Of a DNA stretch of 64,000 nt, positions 25,762 to 33,708 are shown piece after piece; position 1 is the stretch's first letter, and each line of letters begins with the position of its first letter. Origin of the DNA: Sulfitobacter sp. (lineage in GTDB: Bacteria > Pseudomonadota > Alphaproteobacteria > Rhodobacterales > Rhodobacteraceae); assembly GCA_024637305.1 (NCBI GenBank), contig JAGXFI010000079.1:1-64000 (forward strand). Reading direction: 5' to 3'. The translations under genes and the position numbers were made by a program. The notes under the pieces were generated by a model. That model made no database searches. It was not told the origin of the DNA and saw only the letters and a program-made list of their open reading frames with translations.

Positions 25762-26622
25762 ATGCAGCAGGAATCATCATTCGCGCTATATTGGGCAGCG
25801 ATCAAAGGCAGCTTCGTAAAAATCACCGAAACGAATATGCCGCTGATCTCTGCCGGAGTCGCGTTTTTCGTGATGCTGTCGATTTTTCCCGCCCTCGCGG
25901 CGCTGATCGCAATTTTCGGTTTGATAGCAAACCCGGCGGTCGTGGTCGCGCAATTGGAACAGATGCGGGGCCTGCTGCCAAATGACGTCTACGAAATCAT
26001 CAACAAACAGGTGGTCACGCTCGTCAGCACGAGTTCCGATAAGCTGGGATGGGCCAGTATCATATCCTTGCTTGCGGCACTTTGGTCCGCGCGTGCGGGT
26101 GTCGGCGCGCTGATGATCGGGTTGAATGCCGTCCAGGACGAACGGAACCGGGGTGCCGCACGGCATTATGCGCGGGCATTGTTGCTGACGATTTCGTTGG
26201 TCGCTGTCGGGATCGTCGCCTTGCTGACGGTGGTTGTGGCTCCGGTCGTGCTGGCGTTCCTGCCGCTTGGACCATTAGGCAATTTTGTCGCGGACGTGGT
26301 GCGGTGGACAATTGCCATTCTTGTGCTGCTGGGGGGGCTCAGCGTCCTGTACCGGTTCGGCTCCAACCGAAGACACAAGCGCTACAGGCTGATTACGATC
26401 GGGTCCGTTTTCGCCGTGCTTAGCTGGGCGCTGGTTTCCATCGGGTTTTCTTACTACGTGAAGAATTTCGGGAGTTACAATCAGGTCTATGGGTCTATCG
26501 GTGCGGTGATCGCGATGCTTGTCTGGCTTTGGATCAGCAGCTTCCTCGTGCTGCTGGGGGCGGCGCTGAATGCGCAGATCGACAGGCGGACAGGGGCTGT
26601 GCCAACCCAGACCAATGAATGA
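25762..26622 (+). CDS. YihY/BrkB family inner-membrane protein
   Basis: The start at 25762 follows a purine-rich GGGAAGGCGAAG. The protein has 286 residues, with about six membrane helices and the family signatures ISAGVAFFVMLSIFPALAAL and a C-terminal YGSIGAVIAMLVWLWISSF. The family was once called ribonuclease BN by mistake. Its transport or envelope role is unresolved. It is convergent with the XRE-cupin gene, with 9 bases between stops. No operon partner is visible. Confidence 0.9.
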   Translation: MQQESSFALYWAAIKGSFVKITETNMPLISAGVAFFVMLSIFPALAALIAIFGLIANPAVVVAQLEQMRGLLPNDVYEIINKQVVTLVSTSSDKLGWASIISLLAALWSARAGVGALMIGLNAVQDERNRGAARHYARALLLTISLVAVGIVALLTVVVAPVVLAFLPLGPLGNFVADVVRWTIAILVLLGGLSVLYRFGSNRRHKRYRLITIGSVFAVLSWALVSIGFSYYVKNFGSYNQVYGSIGAVIAMLVWLWISSFLVLLGAALNAQIDRRTGAVPTQTNE

Positions 26623-26631
26623 CAGAAGGCT

Positions 26632-27183
26632 CTAGAAAGAAGGCGGCGTGCAGGCACTGACAATGACGCAGACCGTATCGCCGGTGTTTTGGAACCGGTG
26701 CGGCAGGCGGCTGTCAAAAATGTAGCCATGCCCGGTTTCCAGCGTGGCGGTACGGTCGCCAACCGTCAATTCGATGCGTCCGCTGATGACGACGCCTGCT
26801 TCTTCGCCATCGTGTTCAATCAGTTCGGGACCGGTGTCGGCACCCGGCGGATAGGATTCGTGCAAGACCTGAAGGGTATGTTGCTGAGCATTGCCCAGTT
26901 GCCGCAGGGAAACCTGACCCGGGGTGCGGGCGGCCAGTTCCGTGAATTCGTCGGGGGCGTAGAAGACCTTGGGCGTGTCGTTTTCCTCAAGGGTCGCGAA
27001 AAACTCCGCCATGCTGATCGGAATCGCGTCCAGCAGACTCTTGAGCGACGCGACGGACGGGCTTGTCCGGTTCTTTTCGATCAGTGAGATCGTTCCGTTG
27101 GTCAATCCGGCCCGCGCGGCCAGTTCGCGTTGCGACAGCCCACGGGTTTTGCGGATCGTTTTTAGCCTGTCACCGATGTCCAC
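26632..27183 (-). CDS. XRE-family regulator with cupin domain (PuuR-like)
   Basis: The 183-residue protein has an N-terminal helix-turn-helix (about 4-60: GDRLKTIRKTRGLSQREL, NGTISLIEKNRTSPS) and a C-terminal cupin (about 108-178: YPPGADTGPELIEHDGEEAGVV, ETGHGYIFDSRLPHRF). This is the architecture of PuuR-type repressors of putrescine and GABA catabolism. It is divergent from a GABA aminotransferase gene, so it probably controls it, with the effector sensed in the cupin. Confidence 0.9.
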   Translation of the reverse strand: MDIGDRLKTIRKTRGLSQRELAARAGLTNGTISLIEKNRTSPSVASLKSLLDAIPISMAEFFATLEENDTPKVFYAPDEFTELAARTPGQVSLRQLGNAQQHTLQVLHESYPPGADTGPELIEHDGEEAGVVISGRIELTVGDRTATLETGHGYIFDSRLPHRFQNTGDTVCVIVSACTPPSF

Positions 27184-27275
27184 GTGCTGCCTTGCGATAA
27201 TTGGCCGAAGGGCCCCAGTTTTTCCTTAGGAGAAAAGATGATTATTGACAATTAAATTAAACAACCTCAGGGGTA

Positions 27276-27295
27276 TTTTAAACGCCTTTTTAAAA
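27276..27295. promoter_or_regulatory. AT-rich inverted repeat before the gabT-like gene
   Basis: TTTTAAA (27276-27282) and TTTAAAA (27289-27295) form perfect 7-bp arms with a 6-base spacer, directly before the AGGAG at 27297-27301. A TTGACA lies at 27245-27250. It is a candidate operator for the divergent XRE-cupin regulator, but AT-rich palindromes arise easily by chance. Confidence 0.35.
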
Positions 27296-27307
27296 CAGGA
27301 GTCTGCC

Positions 27308-28684
27308 ATGTCTACGACTGCCAAGAAATCCATCCGTAAATCCCCTTCCAAACAAAAGTCGCAGATCGCGGTTGTCAAGGACGCGCTGGTGGCTTCGGCC
27401 AGCAATGCCGACTTGCGCGCGCGCCGTGACGCGGCCGTTCCGCGCGGCGTAGCCTCTGCCGCTCCGATCTATGCAAAATATGCGGAGAACGCAGAGCTTT
27501 GGGATGTCGAGGGCAACCGCTACATCGATTTTGTCGGCGGCATTGGCGTGTTGAACACAGGTCACCGGCACCCGCGCGTGATCGAAGCTGCGAAGGCGCA
27601 GGAAGATCATTACACGCATACCTCGTTTCAGGTCGTTCCATACGCGCCATACGTTGAGCTGGCAGAGCGTCTGAACGCGCTGGCCCCCGGCAATGCGCCG
27701 AAAAAGACGTTGCTGGTGACGACAGGTGCTGAAGCGGTGGAGAACGCGGTCAAGATTGCGCGCGCTGCAACGGGGCGTCCCGGCGTTATCGCCTTCACCG
27801 GTGCCTATCACGGTCGGACGCTGCTGACGCTCGGCATGACGGGCAAGGTCTCGCCGTACAAGATGAATGTCGGTCCCTTCCCGGCGGACGTATTTCGCGC
27901 GCCATTCCCCTCCGTGCGTGACGGAATCACCGTCGAGGATGCCCTGATCGGCCTGAAGAACCTGTTCAAGACAGATGCCCAGCCCGAGCGGGTCGCGGCA
28001 ATCATCATCGAACCGGTACTGGGCGAAGGCGGATATACTCCCGTTCCGTTCGAAATGATGACTGCCCTGCGCGAAATCTGCGATCAGCACGGTATCCTGT
28101 TGATCGCGGACGAGGTTCAGGCGGGCTTTGGCCGGACCGGCAAATGGTTCGCCATCGAACATTCAGGCGTCGTGCCTGACCTCATCACCGTGGCGAAATC
28201 CATGGCGGGCGGCTATCCGCTGGCCGGTGTCATCGGACGCGCCGACGTGATGGACGCGATGGATCCGGGCGGTCTGGGCGGCACCTACGGCGGCAACCCC
28301 GTGGCTTGTGCGGCAGCATTGGCGGCGATTGATGCGATCGAGGACGAGGATCTGTTGCAGCGGTCGCTCGACATGGGCGAACACCTCAAGGCACGCTTTG
28401 CCGAGATTGGCGCACGCACGGCACCCTTCCGGATGTGGGACATTCGTGGGCTGGGTGCGATGGTCGCGGTGGAGTTTGTGACCGATTTCGATAGCGCCAA
28501 ACCGGATGCCGAGTTGACCAAGAGCATTATCGCCCATGCGCTGAAGCGTGGTCTGCTGCTACTGTCGTGCGGAATGTACGGGAATGCGGTGCGCGTAATG
28601 GTGCCGCTGACGGCAAGCGACGAGATCCTGAACGAAGGCCTCGCGATCTTCGAAGAAGCGCTGGCAGCGGCCGTCAAGGGCTGA
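27308..28684 (+). CDS. gabT: 4-aminobutyrate aminotransferase (class III)
   Basis: The start is at 27308, set by AGGAG at 27297-27301, giving 458 residues. Class III signs are [46 protein letters not shown], the PLP Lys at about 297 ([16 protein letters not shown]) and [16 protein letters not shown]. It converts GABA (or delta-aminovalerate) and 2-oxoglutarate to succinic semialdehyde and glutamate. The first ~35 residues are an unusual Lys/Ser-rich extension. No succinic semialdehyde dehydrogenase is adjacent. A strong terminator follows. Confidence 0.9.
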   Translation: MSTTAKKSIRKSPSKQKSQIAVVKDALVASASNADLRARRDAAVPRGVASAAPIYAKYAENAELWDVEGNRYIDFVGGIGVLNTGHRHPRVIEAAKAQEDHYTHTSFQVVPYAPYVELAERLNALAPGNAPKKTLLVTTGAEAVENAVKIARAATGRPGVIAFTGAYHGRTLLTLGMTGKVSPYKMNVGPFPADVFRAPFPSVRDGITVEDALIGLKNLFKTDAQPERVAAIIIEPVLGEGGYTPVPFEMMTALREICDQHGILLIADEVQAGFGRTGKWFAIEHSGVVPDLITVAKSMAGGYPLAGVIGRADVMDAMDPGGLGGTYGGNPVACAAALAAIDAIEDEDLLQRSLDMGEHLKARFAEIGARTAPFRMWDIRGLGAMVAVEFVTDFDSAKPDAELTKSIIAHALKRGLLLLSCGMYGNAVRVMVPLTASDEILNEGLAIFEEALAAAVKG

Positions 28685-28717
28685 CCTGACCGCTTTGCAC
28701 GGCCGAAACTGCTGAAG

Positions 28718-28755
28718 AAAAAAGGGCCCCCGAAATAATGTTTCGGGGGCCTTTT
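28718..28755. terminator. Bidirectional intrinsic terminator
   Basis: Perfect 11-bp stem GGCCCCCGAAA / TTTCGGGGGCC (28725-28735, 28741-28751) with a 5-base loop, TTTT on the right and an A-run on the left. It therefore works in both directions, between gabT and the convergent secreted-protein gene. Confidence 0.9.
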
Positions 28756-28867
28756 CCAGATTAATCGCGCCCGCGATCCGCGAACAGATGCGGGCGCATT
28801 CCTCAGCAGGCTCCAGTTCCTCATTAACGTAGTCGAATCTTCTAATCGCAGGAGCGCCGCAGTCGGA

Positions 28868-29281
28868 TCATTTGGCCGAGATGACCGTCATGACGAGTTC
28901 GTCGTCAATCATGATAGGGCCATCTTCCTTGGCTCCTAAGGTATACTCGAAACTGCCGGTCATGGTTCCACCCTTCTCCGAGTGAATCATCAACATCAGC
29001 ATATCGCCGGATTTGACGTCTTCGGTGAGTATCGCGGCGACATCGATGTTTTCACCCATGCGCAGGGGGGCATACCCGACAACTGGGCCCGGTTTCATCC
29101 CGGCGTCCGTGCGGTGAACGACCATCCAGCCGTTTTCGCCGGCAACGACCATGTCGGCACTTACGCTTCCGCTTTCGACGGACTGATCCGTGCCTTCGAT
29201 CATGGGCGCGGGGCCATGGCCTGCGGCGTATGCACTGGTTGCCGCGATTGTCACTGCGAGGGCGGAAATGAGTTTGTTCAT
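28868..29281 (-). CDS. Secreted DUF7282-like protein
   Basis: The start is at 29281, giving 137 residues with a Sec signal peptide (about 1-19, cut after AYA). The mature domain has VSADMVVAGENGWMVVHRTD, GPVVGYAPLRMGENIDVAAIL and LMLMIHSEKGGTMTGSFEY, a pattern I associate with DUF7282, a beta-rich domain of unknown function in secreted proteins. It is divergent from the ECF sigma factor gene 173 bases away and may belong to its regulon. Family name is from memory. Confidence 0.65.
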   Translation of the reverse strand: MNKLISALAVTIAATSAYAAGHGPAPMIEGTDQSVESGSVSADMVVAGENGWMVVHRTDAGMKPGPVVGYAPLRMGENIDVAAILTEDVKSGDMLMLMIHSEKGGTMTGSFEYTLGAKEDGPIMIDDELVMTVISAK

Positions 29282-29305
29282 GTGTCTCTCCATGTTGATG
29301 GTTGA

Positions 29306-29320
29306 CGTACATCTTGTACG
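29306..29320. promoter_or_regulatory. Short palindrome in the sigma/secreted-protein divergent promoter region
   Basis: CGTAC-ATCTT-GTACG lies 24 bases upstream of the secreted-protein start codon and 135 bases upstream of the ECF sigma start. It is a possible regulator site, with only 5-bp arms. Confidence 0.25.
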
Positions 29321-29454
29321 CCATTGCAGGTAGACACGCAGCGCGGTCGGCAAGAGTTTCAGGGTCGCGGGTATATTTTTTCGGGCACCAATTAAGGTTT
29401 GCAAAATACCGGAGTGTGCTCCTTAGTCTCGCCTTGAGCGGCAGCAGCGCCTTG

Positions 29455-30027
29455 ATGCTTTTCAACCATGAAGAACGGCGGATCATATTGGAAAACAATG
29501 AAATAGAGACATTGATCGGGCGGCTCGCTTTGGGCGACACTGCCGCGTTCGGGCGTCTCTATGACCTTACATCCGGGAAACTTTTCGCTGTTTGCTTGCG
29601 TGTCCTGGGTCAAAGGGCAAGTGCCGAGGATGCAATGCAAGACAGCTTTGTGAAAATTTGGAAGAATGCAGACCGGTACCGCGTAAACGGTTACAGCCCG
29701 ATGTCGTGGCTCATCACGATCGCGCGCAATACGGCGATTGACCGGTTGCGTGCAACCCGTCCCGAAACGGATCTGGGGCGATATGTGGAGTTTCTTCCGG
29801 CAGCCGGTTTGAACCCCGAACAATCTGCAGTGGCTGCTTCGGAGGCGGCGCGTCTGGCAGATTGCTTTGCCGAGCTTGAAGAAGATAGCAGGGCCGCGAT
29901 AACGGGTGCCTATTTGCAAGGTGACAGCTACAAGGATCTCTCTGCACGGTTCGGCGTGCCGCTGAATACAATGCGCACCTGGCTGCGGCGCGGCCTGATG
30001 AGCCTGAGGGAGTGCATGTCCCGATGA
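29455..30027 (+). CDS. ECF-family RNA polymerase sigma factor
   Basis: The most likely start is the ATG at 29455, giving 190 residues. Sigma region 2 covers about 20-90 (LYDLTSGKLFAVCLRVLGQ, AEDAMQDSFVKIWKNADRY) and region 4 about 130-185 (DSYKDLSARFGVPLNTMRTWLRRG). Only these two regions are present, as in group IV sigma factors. The downstream anti-sigma gene overlaps by ATGA, the usual arrangement for a sequestered sigma factor. The start is uncertain because the frame is open further upstream. Confidence 0.9.
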   Translation: MLFNHEERRIILENNEIETLIGRLALGDTAAFGRLYDLTSGKLFAVCLRVLGQRASAEDAMQDSFVKIWKNADRYRVNGYSPMSWLITIARNTAIDRLRATRPETDLGRYVEFLPAAGLNPEQSAVAASEAARLADCFAELEEDSRAAITGAYLQGDSYKDLSARFGVPLNTMRTWLRRGLMSLRECMSR

Positions 30028-30725
30028 GCAGCGAAACAGATCGCGAAGAAATGGATATGCTGGCCGCGGAATACGCGCTGCGGCTTCTGGAGGGCGAGGA
30101 TCTGGCGCGTGCCAACGCCTTGATGAACAGCGATCAGGATTTTGTTCGCGCGGTCGAGGGCTGGACCATGAGGCTGACCAGTTTGGCCGAAGACCTGGCC
30201 CCCGTTGATCCCGCGCCATCAGTGAAACGCGCTTTGATGCGGCGGATGTTTCCGGCAATGCAGCCGACGAAATCGTTCTGGGATCGGGTCGGCCCGTGGC
30301 TGGGTGTCGCGACAGCTGCATCTGTGGCCTTGGCCGCCGCCTTGGCGTGGCAGGTATTCAGCGTATCTGTCCGTTCGCCCGGCCCCTTGTACACAGCCGA
30401 GATCGCATCCGACACGAATGATTTCCGCGTCGTGGCCGTCGTGGACAAGACGGCGAACGAGGTGTTCCTGACCCGTACCGCAGGGGCTGCACCGGAAGGG
30501 CGTATCCTGCAGGTCTGGGCGCATGGTGAAGGCGCGCCTGCGCAATCGGTCGGATTATGGCCAGAGGGGGCTTCGGTCCGGTTGGTACTGCCACCCGAGA
30601 TTGCAGCTGTCGAGGGGACGCTGACACTTGGGGTCAGCGAGGAACCACCGGGCGGATCACCGACCGACGCGCCAACCGGCCGCGTCTTTGGGACCGCGGA
30701 TATACCCAACGTATCCGTGAACTAG
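30024..30725 (+). CDS. Anti-sigma factor, RskA type
   Basis: The start at 30024 overlaps the sigma stop (ATGA), giving 233 residues. An N-terminal anti-sigma domain (about 1-75: DMLAAEYALRLLEGEDLARA) precedes a single membrane helix (about 93-115) and a periplasmic RskA domain (about 125-230: FRVVAVVDKTANEVFLTRTAG, GRILQVWAHGEGAPAQSVG). It should hold the ECF sigma factor at the inner membrane until an envelope or redox signal releases it. No zinc-binding HxxxCxxC motif is visible, so this is not a ZAS-type anti-sigma. Confidence 0.9.
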   Translation: MSSETDREEMDMLAAEYALRLLEGEDLARANALMNSDQDFVRAVEGWTMRLTSLAEDLAPVDPAPSVKRALMRRMFPAMQPTKSFWDRVGPWLGVATAASVALAAALAWQVFSVSVRSPGPLYTAEIASDTNDFRVVAVVDKTANEVFLTRTAGAAPEGRILQVWAHGEGAPAQSVGLWPEGASVRLVLPPEIAAVEGTLTLGVSEEPPGGSPTDAPTGRVFGTADIPNVSVN

Positions 30726-30769
30726 AGATAGCTGGCAGCGTGGCCGCCCGCACGTGTTGCGCGGGACCG

Positions 30770-31167
30770 GTCGTTCTTTCCGCTTCGGCGGCGGCTGAGC
30801 CAAACGCGCCGAGGCCTGCAAGCAACTTCAGACCCGCTGCTGGCAGTGGCACGGGCGTCACTGCCCGAACTTCACCAGCCAGTACCGGCAGGGCTATATT
30901 GTAGCTGGGGTTCGAGGCAAACAACGGGTTTTCGAAACTGTCGTCAAGCACGCAACCGGGTGCTGTGGGAAAACCGCCAAGGCCCGATACCGTGTCGTCG
31001 GTAAGCGACAGCACGATCGGACCATAGGTCGCGGCCTCTTTGCTCAGCTCGATAAAGCCGTCGCCATCCGTATCCTGCGATGCGGCCGGTGTGACTGAAT
31101 TGCCATCCGGTACGCCGTGGATGTGCTGAGCATGCGCCAGATTGGGGTCGAGCCCGCTTGCCTGAAC
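30770..31167 (-). pseudogene. Truncated CHRD-like/VPLPA-CTERM secreted protein remnant
   Basis: The minus strand reads VQASGLDPNLAHAQHIHGV, then DTDGDGFIEL, YGPIVLSLTD and a C-terminal VPLPAAG sorting signal (30832-30852) with a hydrophobic helix. A stop codon (31168-31170) directly precedes VQASGL and no start is available, so the N-terminal half is missing. The usual basic tail after the helix (KRKERP) is present only in the next frame, near 30785. Intact relatives have CHRD-type folds and are exported with a VPLPA-CTERM anchor. This fills most of the 541-base gap 30726-31266. The rest holds only the promoter region of the next gene. Confidence 0.65.
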
Positions 31168-31266
31168 TCATTTTCCGGGTCCGGCGGATGCCTTCACCGG
31201 CGGCGCTTGAACGCGGTGAACCATCCCCCTAGGGTCAGAGACTGTAACGGAAATGGGGGGCACCAG

Positions 31267-32385
31267 ATGGCTGGACCGTTGACATCACTGAAAGTCGTGG
31301 AGTTTTCGGGGTTGGGACCGGCACCTCTTGCAGGGCAGTTGCTTGCCGATTTGGGGGCGGATGTCATCACCGTCGATCGGGTTGCAGGGCCTGCGGACCC
31401 CACCGACATCAACCGGCGCGGCAAAAGGTCTGTTGTGCTGAACCTGAAACATGCAGACGGGTTGGAGGCCGCAAGACGTTTGATTGCGGCGAGCGACGTG
31501 TTGATCGAAGGATTTCGTCCCGGTGTGATGGAGCGGCTGGGTCTTGGCCCTTCGGAATGCCCCGAGACGCTCATTTATGCGCGCATGACGGGTTGGGGTC
31601 AGGACGGTCCATGGGCTCAGATGGCGGGGCATGATATCAACTATCTTGGGCTGACGGGCGCGCTGCACGCGATGGGCGCGCCGGAGTCGGCACCGGTTCC
31701 GCCGCTCAATCTGGTTGCGGATTATGGCGGCGGCACGATGTTTCTTTTGCTCGGCATTCTTTCTGCCGTGATAGAGCGGGGCGTGTCCGGCAAAGGGCAG
31801 GTCGTAGACGCCGCAATGGTGGACGGCGTGCCGGCGATGATGGGCTTGATCCATACGATGTTGGCGCAGGGCCGCTGGACCGAAACGCGCGGCGCGAACT
31901 GGCTGGACGGGGCGGCCCCCTTCTATCGCTGCTATACATGTGCCTGCGGTGGTTTCATTGCCGTTGGTGCCTTGGAGCCGCAGTTCCATGCGCTGCTGCT
32001 CAAGCACGCAGATCTCCCGGCGGAGCACCAGCAGGACCAGAATGACAGTGCATTATGGGACGAACGCGTGGGGCTTTATGCTCGTGCCTTCGCGGCCCGG
32101 ACGCGTGATGATTGGGCCAAGATATTCGAAGGAACGGATGCCTGTGTTTCGCCCGTGCTGACGTTCTCCGAAGCGCCTCAGCATCCACATCTGGCCGCAC
32201 GCACCACTTTCTTCGCCAACGCGGGCGTGGAACAAGCCGCTCCCGCACCGCGATTCAGCAGGACCGCCACAGAAATGCCGCGACCGCCGGAAGCGATCGG
32301 TGCCGCGACCTATGAGGTTCTGGACACGCTTGGATATGACGAAAAACAGCGCGCCGAAATGTGCAAGGCCGGTGCAGTCGTTTAG
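31267..32385 (+). CDS. Alpha-methylacyl-CoA racemase (CaiB/BaiF family)
   Basis: The start at 31267 gives 372 residues. The N-terminus GLGPAPLAGQLLADLGADVITVDR and the CoA-binding RRGKRSVVLNLKHADG are typical. The racemase catalytic pair is visible as His in AGHDINYLGLTGAL and Asp in LVADYGGGTMF, matching His126/Asp156 of mycobacterial MCR. It would interconvert 2R- and 2S-methylacyl-CoA esters in branched-chain lipid breakdown. It stands alone between the pseudogene and the Pqi operon. Confidence 0.9.
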   Translation: MAGPLTSLKVVEFSGLGPAPLAGQLLADLGADVITVDRVAGPADPTDINRRGKRSVVLNLKHADGLEAARRLIAASDVLIEGFRPGVMERLGLGPSECPETLIYARMTGWGQDGPWAQMAGHDINYLGLTGALHAMGAPESAPVPPLNLVADYGGGTMFLLLGILSAVIERGVSGKGQVVDAAMVDGVPAMMGLIHTMLAQGRWTETRGANWLDGAAPFYRCYTCACGGFIAVGALEPQFHALLLKHADLPAEHQQDQNDSALWDERVGLYARAFAARTRDDWAKIFEGTDACVSPVLTFSEAPQHPHLAARTTFFANAGVEQAAPAPRFSRTATEMPRPPEAIGAATYEVLDTLGYDEKQRAEMCKAGAVV

Positions 32386-32437
32386 GGTTCGGCAGCGCAT
32401 TTATGCGATGTCACTCGCCCGACGGTTCGCGTAAGAT

Positions 32438-33091
32438 ATGGCGATGCACGATCAAACAGCCCCTCTGATAGACGTTCCGCTGAGTGAACTGATCATTTGC
32501 CCGGTTTGCGACGCGACCTATCGCCTTCAACGGCCAAAGCATGGCGAGCGCGCCGTTTGCCAGCGCTGTCACAAGGTCTTGATCGCGCCCCGTCGCAAGG
32601 CTGGACTGCAGATCATCGCCGTGGCGACGGCCGTGGTGATCCTGATTATCGCTGCGACCGTTTTCCCGTTTTTGCAGATCAGCGCGGCAGGGCAAACGAA
32701 CGCAGTCTCGATCCTTGATGCGGCGCTTTCTTTCACGGACGGCTGGCTTGTCCTGCTGTCGTTGGCCACGGCCGCGCTGATAATCTTTGTCCCGCTCTTG
32801 CGAATGCTGCTGACGCTCTATGTTCTGGTTCCAATCGTGATGGACCGCCCGCCCGCGCGGCATGCGATCAAGGCATTTCGCTTTTCCGAGGCGCTGCGGC
32901 CTTGGTCAATGGCCGAGATTTTCGCTCTGGGATGTGCCGTCGCGTTGGTTAAAATTGCTGATCTTGCGCAGGTTGCGTTCGGTCCGGCGTTCTGGATGTT
33001 CGGAGTGCTGGTCGTGCTTGTGATCGCGCAGGACAGTTTCTTGTGTAAATGGTCGGTATGGGACTCTCTGGAAAACGACAGGCATTCATAA
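32438..33091 (+). CDS. pqiA: Paraquat-inducible protein A-like, first copy
   Basis: A 217-residue inner-membrane protein with an N-terminal zinc-ribbon (CPVCDATYRL and CQRCHKVL) followed by four membrane helices of the PqiA domain. E. coli PqiA has two such domains in one chain. Here they are split into two genes, and this first one overlaps the second by 43 bases. With PqiB- and PqiC-like products it would form an envelope-spanning lipid transport system. Confidence 0.85.
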   Translation: MAMHDQTAPLIDVPLSELIICPVCDATYRLQRPKHGERAVCQRCHKVLIAPRRKAGLQIIAVATAVVILIIAATVFPFLQISAAGQTNAVSILDAALSFTDGWLVLLSLATAALIIFVPLLRMLLTLYVLVPIVMDRPPARHAIKAFRFSEALRPWSMAEIFALGCAVALVKIADLAQVAFGPAFWMFGVLVVLVIAQDSFLCKWSVWDSLENDRHS

Positions 33092-33708
33092 CAGCGCGCG
33101 AAGCCGGGCTGGTTGCCTGCATCCGATGCACCAAGGCGTGGCCGCTTGGCACGCAGGTATGCGGGCGTTGCGGCCAAGCGCTGGTATCGCGCGACCGGCT
33201 GAGCCTGCAACGGGTCTGGGCGCTCTGGTTCATGGGGTTTTTGTGCTATATTCCGGCGAACCTGTATCCAATGCTGAAGACGCGGACGCTGTTCGTAGTA
33301 GAGGAAAGCACCATCATTGGTGGTGCGGTGGAACTGGCGCAACACGGGGCTTTCGGCATTGCGGCTATCATTCTGTTCGCGTCTGTTGTGATCCCTTTGG
33401 GCAAGTTCTGGGCAATTGCGTATCTGGCCGTCAGCGTGCGAAGCGAATCCACCGTCTCCTATCACCAGCGGTTACGCCTGTATGAGGTGGTCGAATACAT
33501 CGGGCGCTGGTCGATGATCGACATCTTTGTGGTTGCGATTTTGTCCTCTCTGGTGCAACTCCAGGCGCTCGCCGCGATCAATCCGGGACCGGCAAGTTTT
33601 TTCTTCGCGCTGTCGGTGATTTTCACGATGCTGTCGGCGCAGGCATTTGACGCGCGCACGATCTGGGACATCCAGGCCAAGCAGAAAGAGGCATCGGACC
33701 ATGTCTGA
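33049..33708 (+). CDS. pqiA: Paraquat-inducible protein A-like, second copy
   Basis: The 219-residue protein is the second PqiA domain as a separate chain. It has a zinc-ribbon (CIRCTKAWPLGTQVCGRCGQAL) and four helices, with GFLCYIPANLYPML and SVVIPLGKFWAIAYL typical of the family. The first codon is at 33049, and a Met three codons later is also possible. Its end overlaps the MCE-protein start by 8 bases, so translation along the operon is coupled. Confidence 0.85.
   Translation: MVGMGLSGKRQAFITAREAGLVACIRCTKAWPLGTQVCGRCGQALVSRDRLSLQRVWALWFMGFLCYIPANLYPMLKTRTLFVVEESTIIGGAVELAQHGAFGIAAIILFASVVIPLGKFWAIAYLAVSVRSESTVSYHQRLRLYEVVEYIGRWSMIDIFVVAILSSLVQLQALAAINPGPASFFFALSVIFTMLSAQAFDARTIWDIQAKQKEASDHV

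Noticed and set aside
27245-27279. Sigma-70 promoter TTGACA with TATTTT before gabT
   Set aside because: The spacing (23 bases) is too long for a normal promoter, so only the TTGACA is noted.
30944-31171. Minus-strand 75-residue frame beginning MSSGKRARP
   Set aside because: It is an out-of-frame reading of the CHRD-like remnant, whose motifs are in a different frame.
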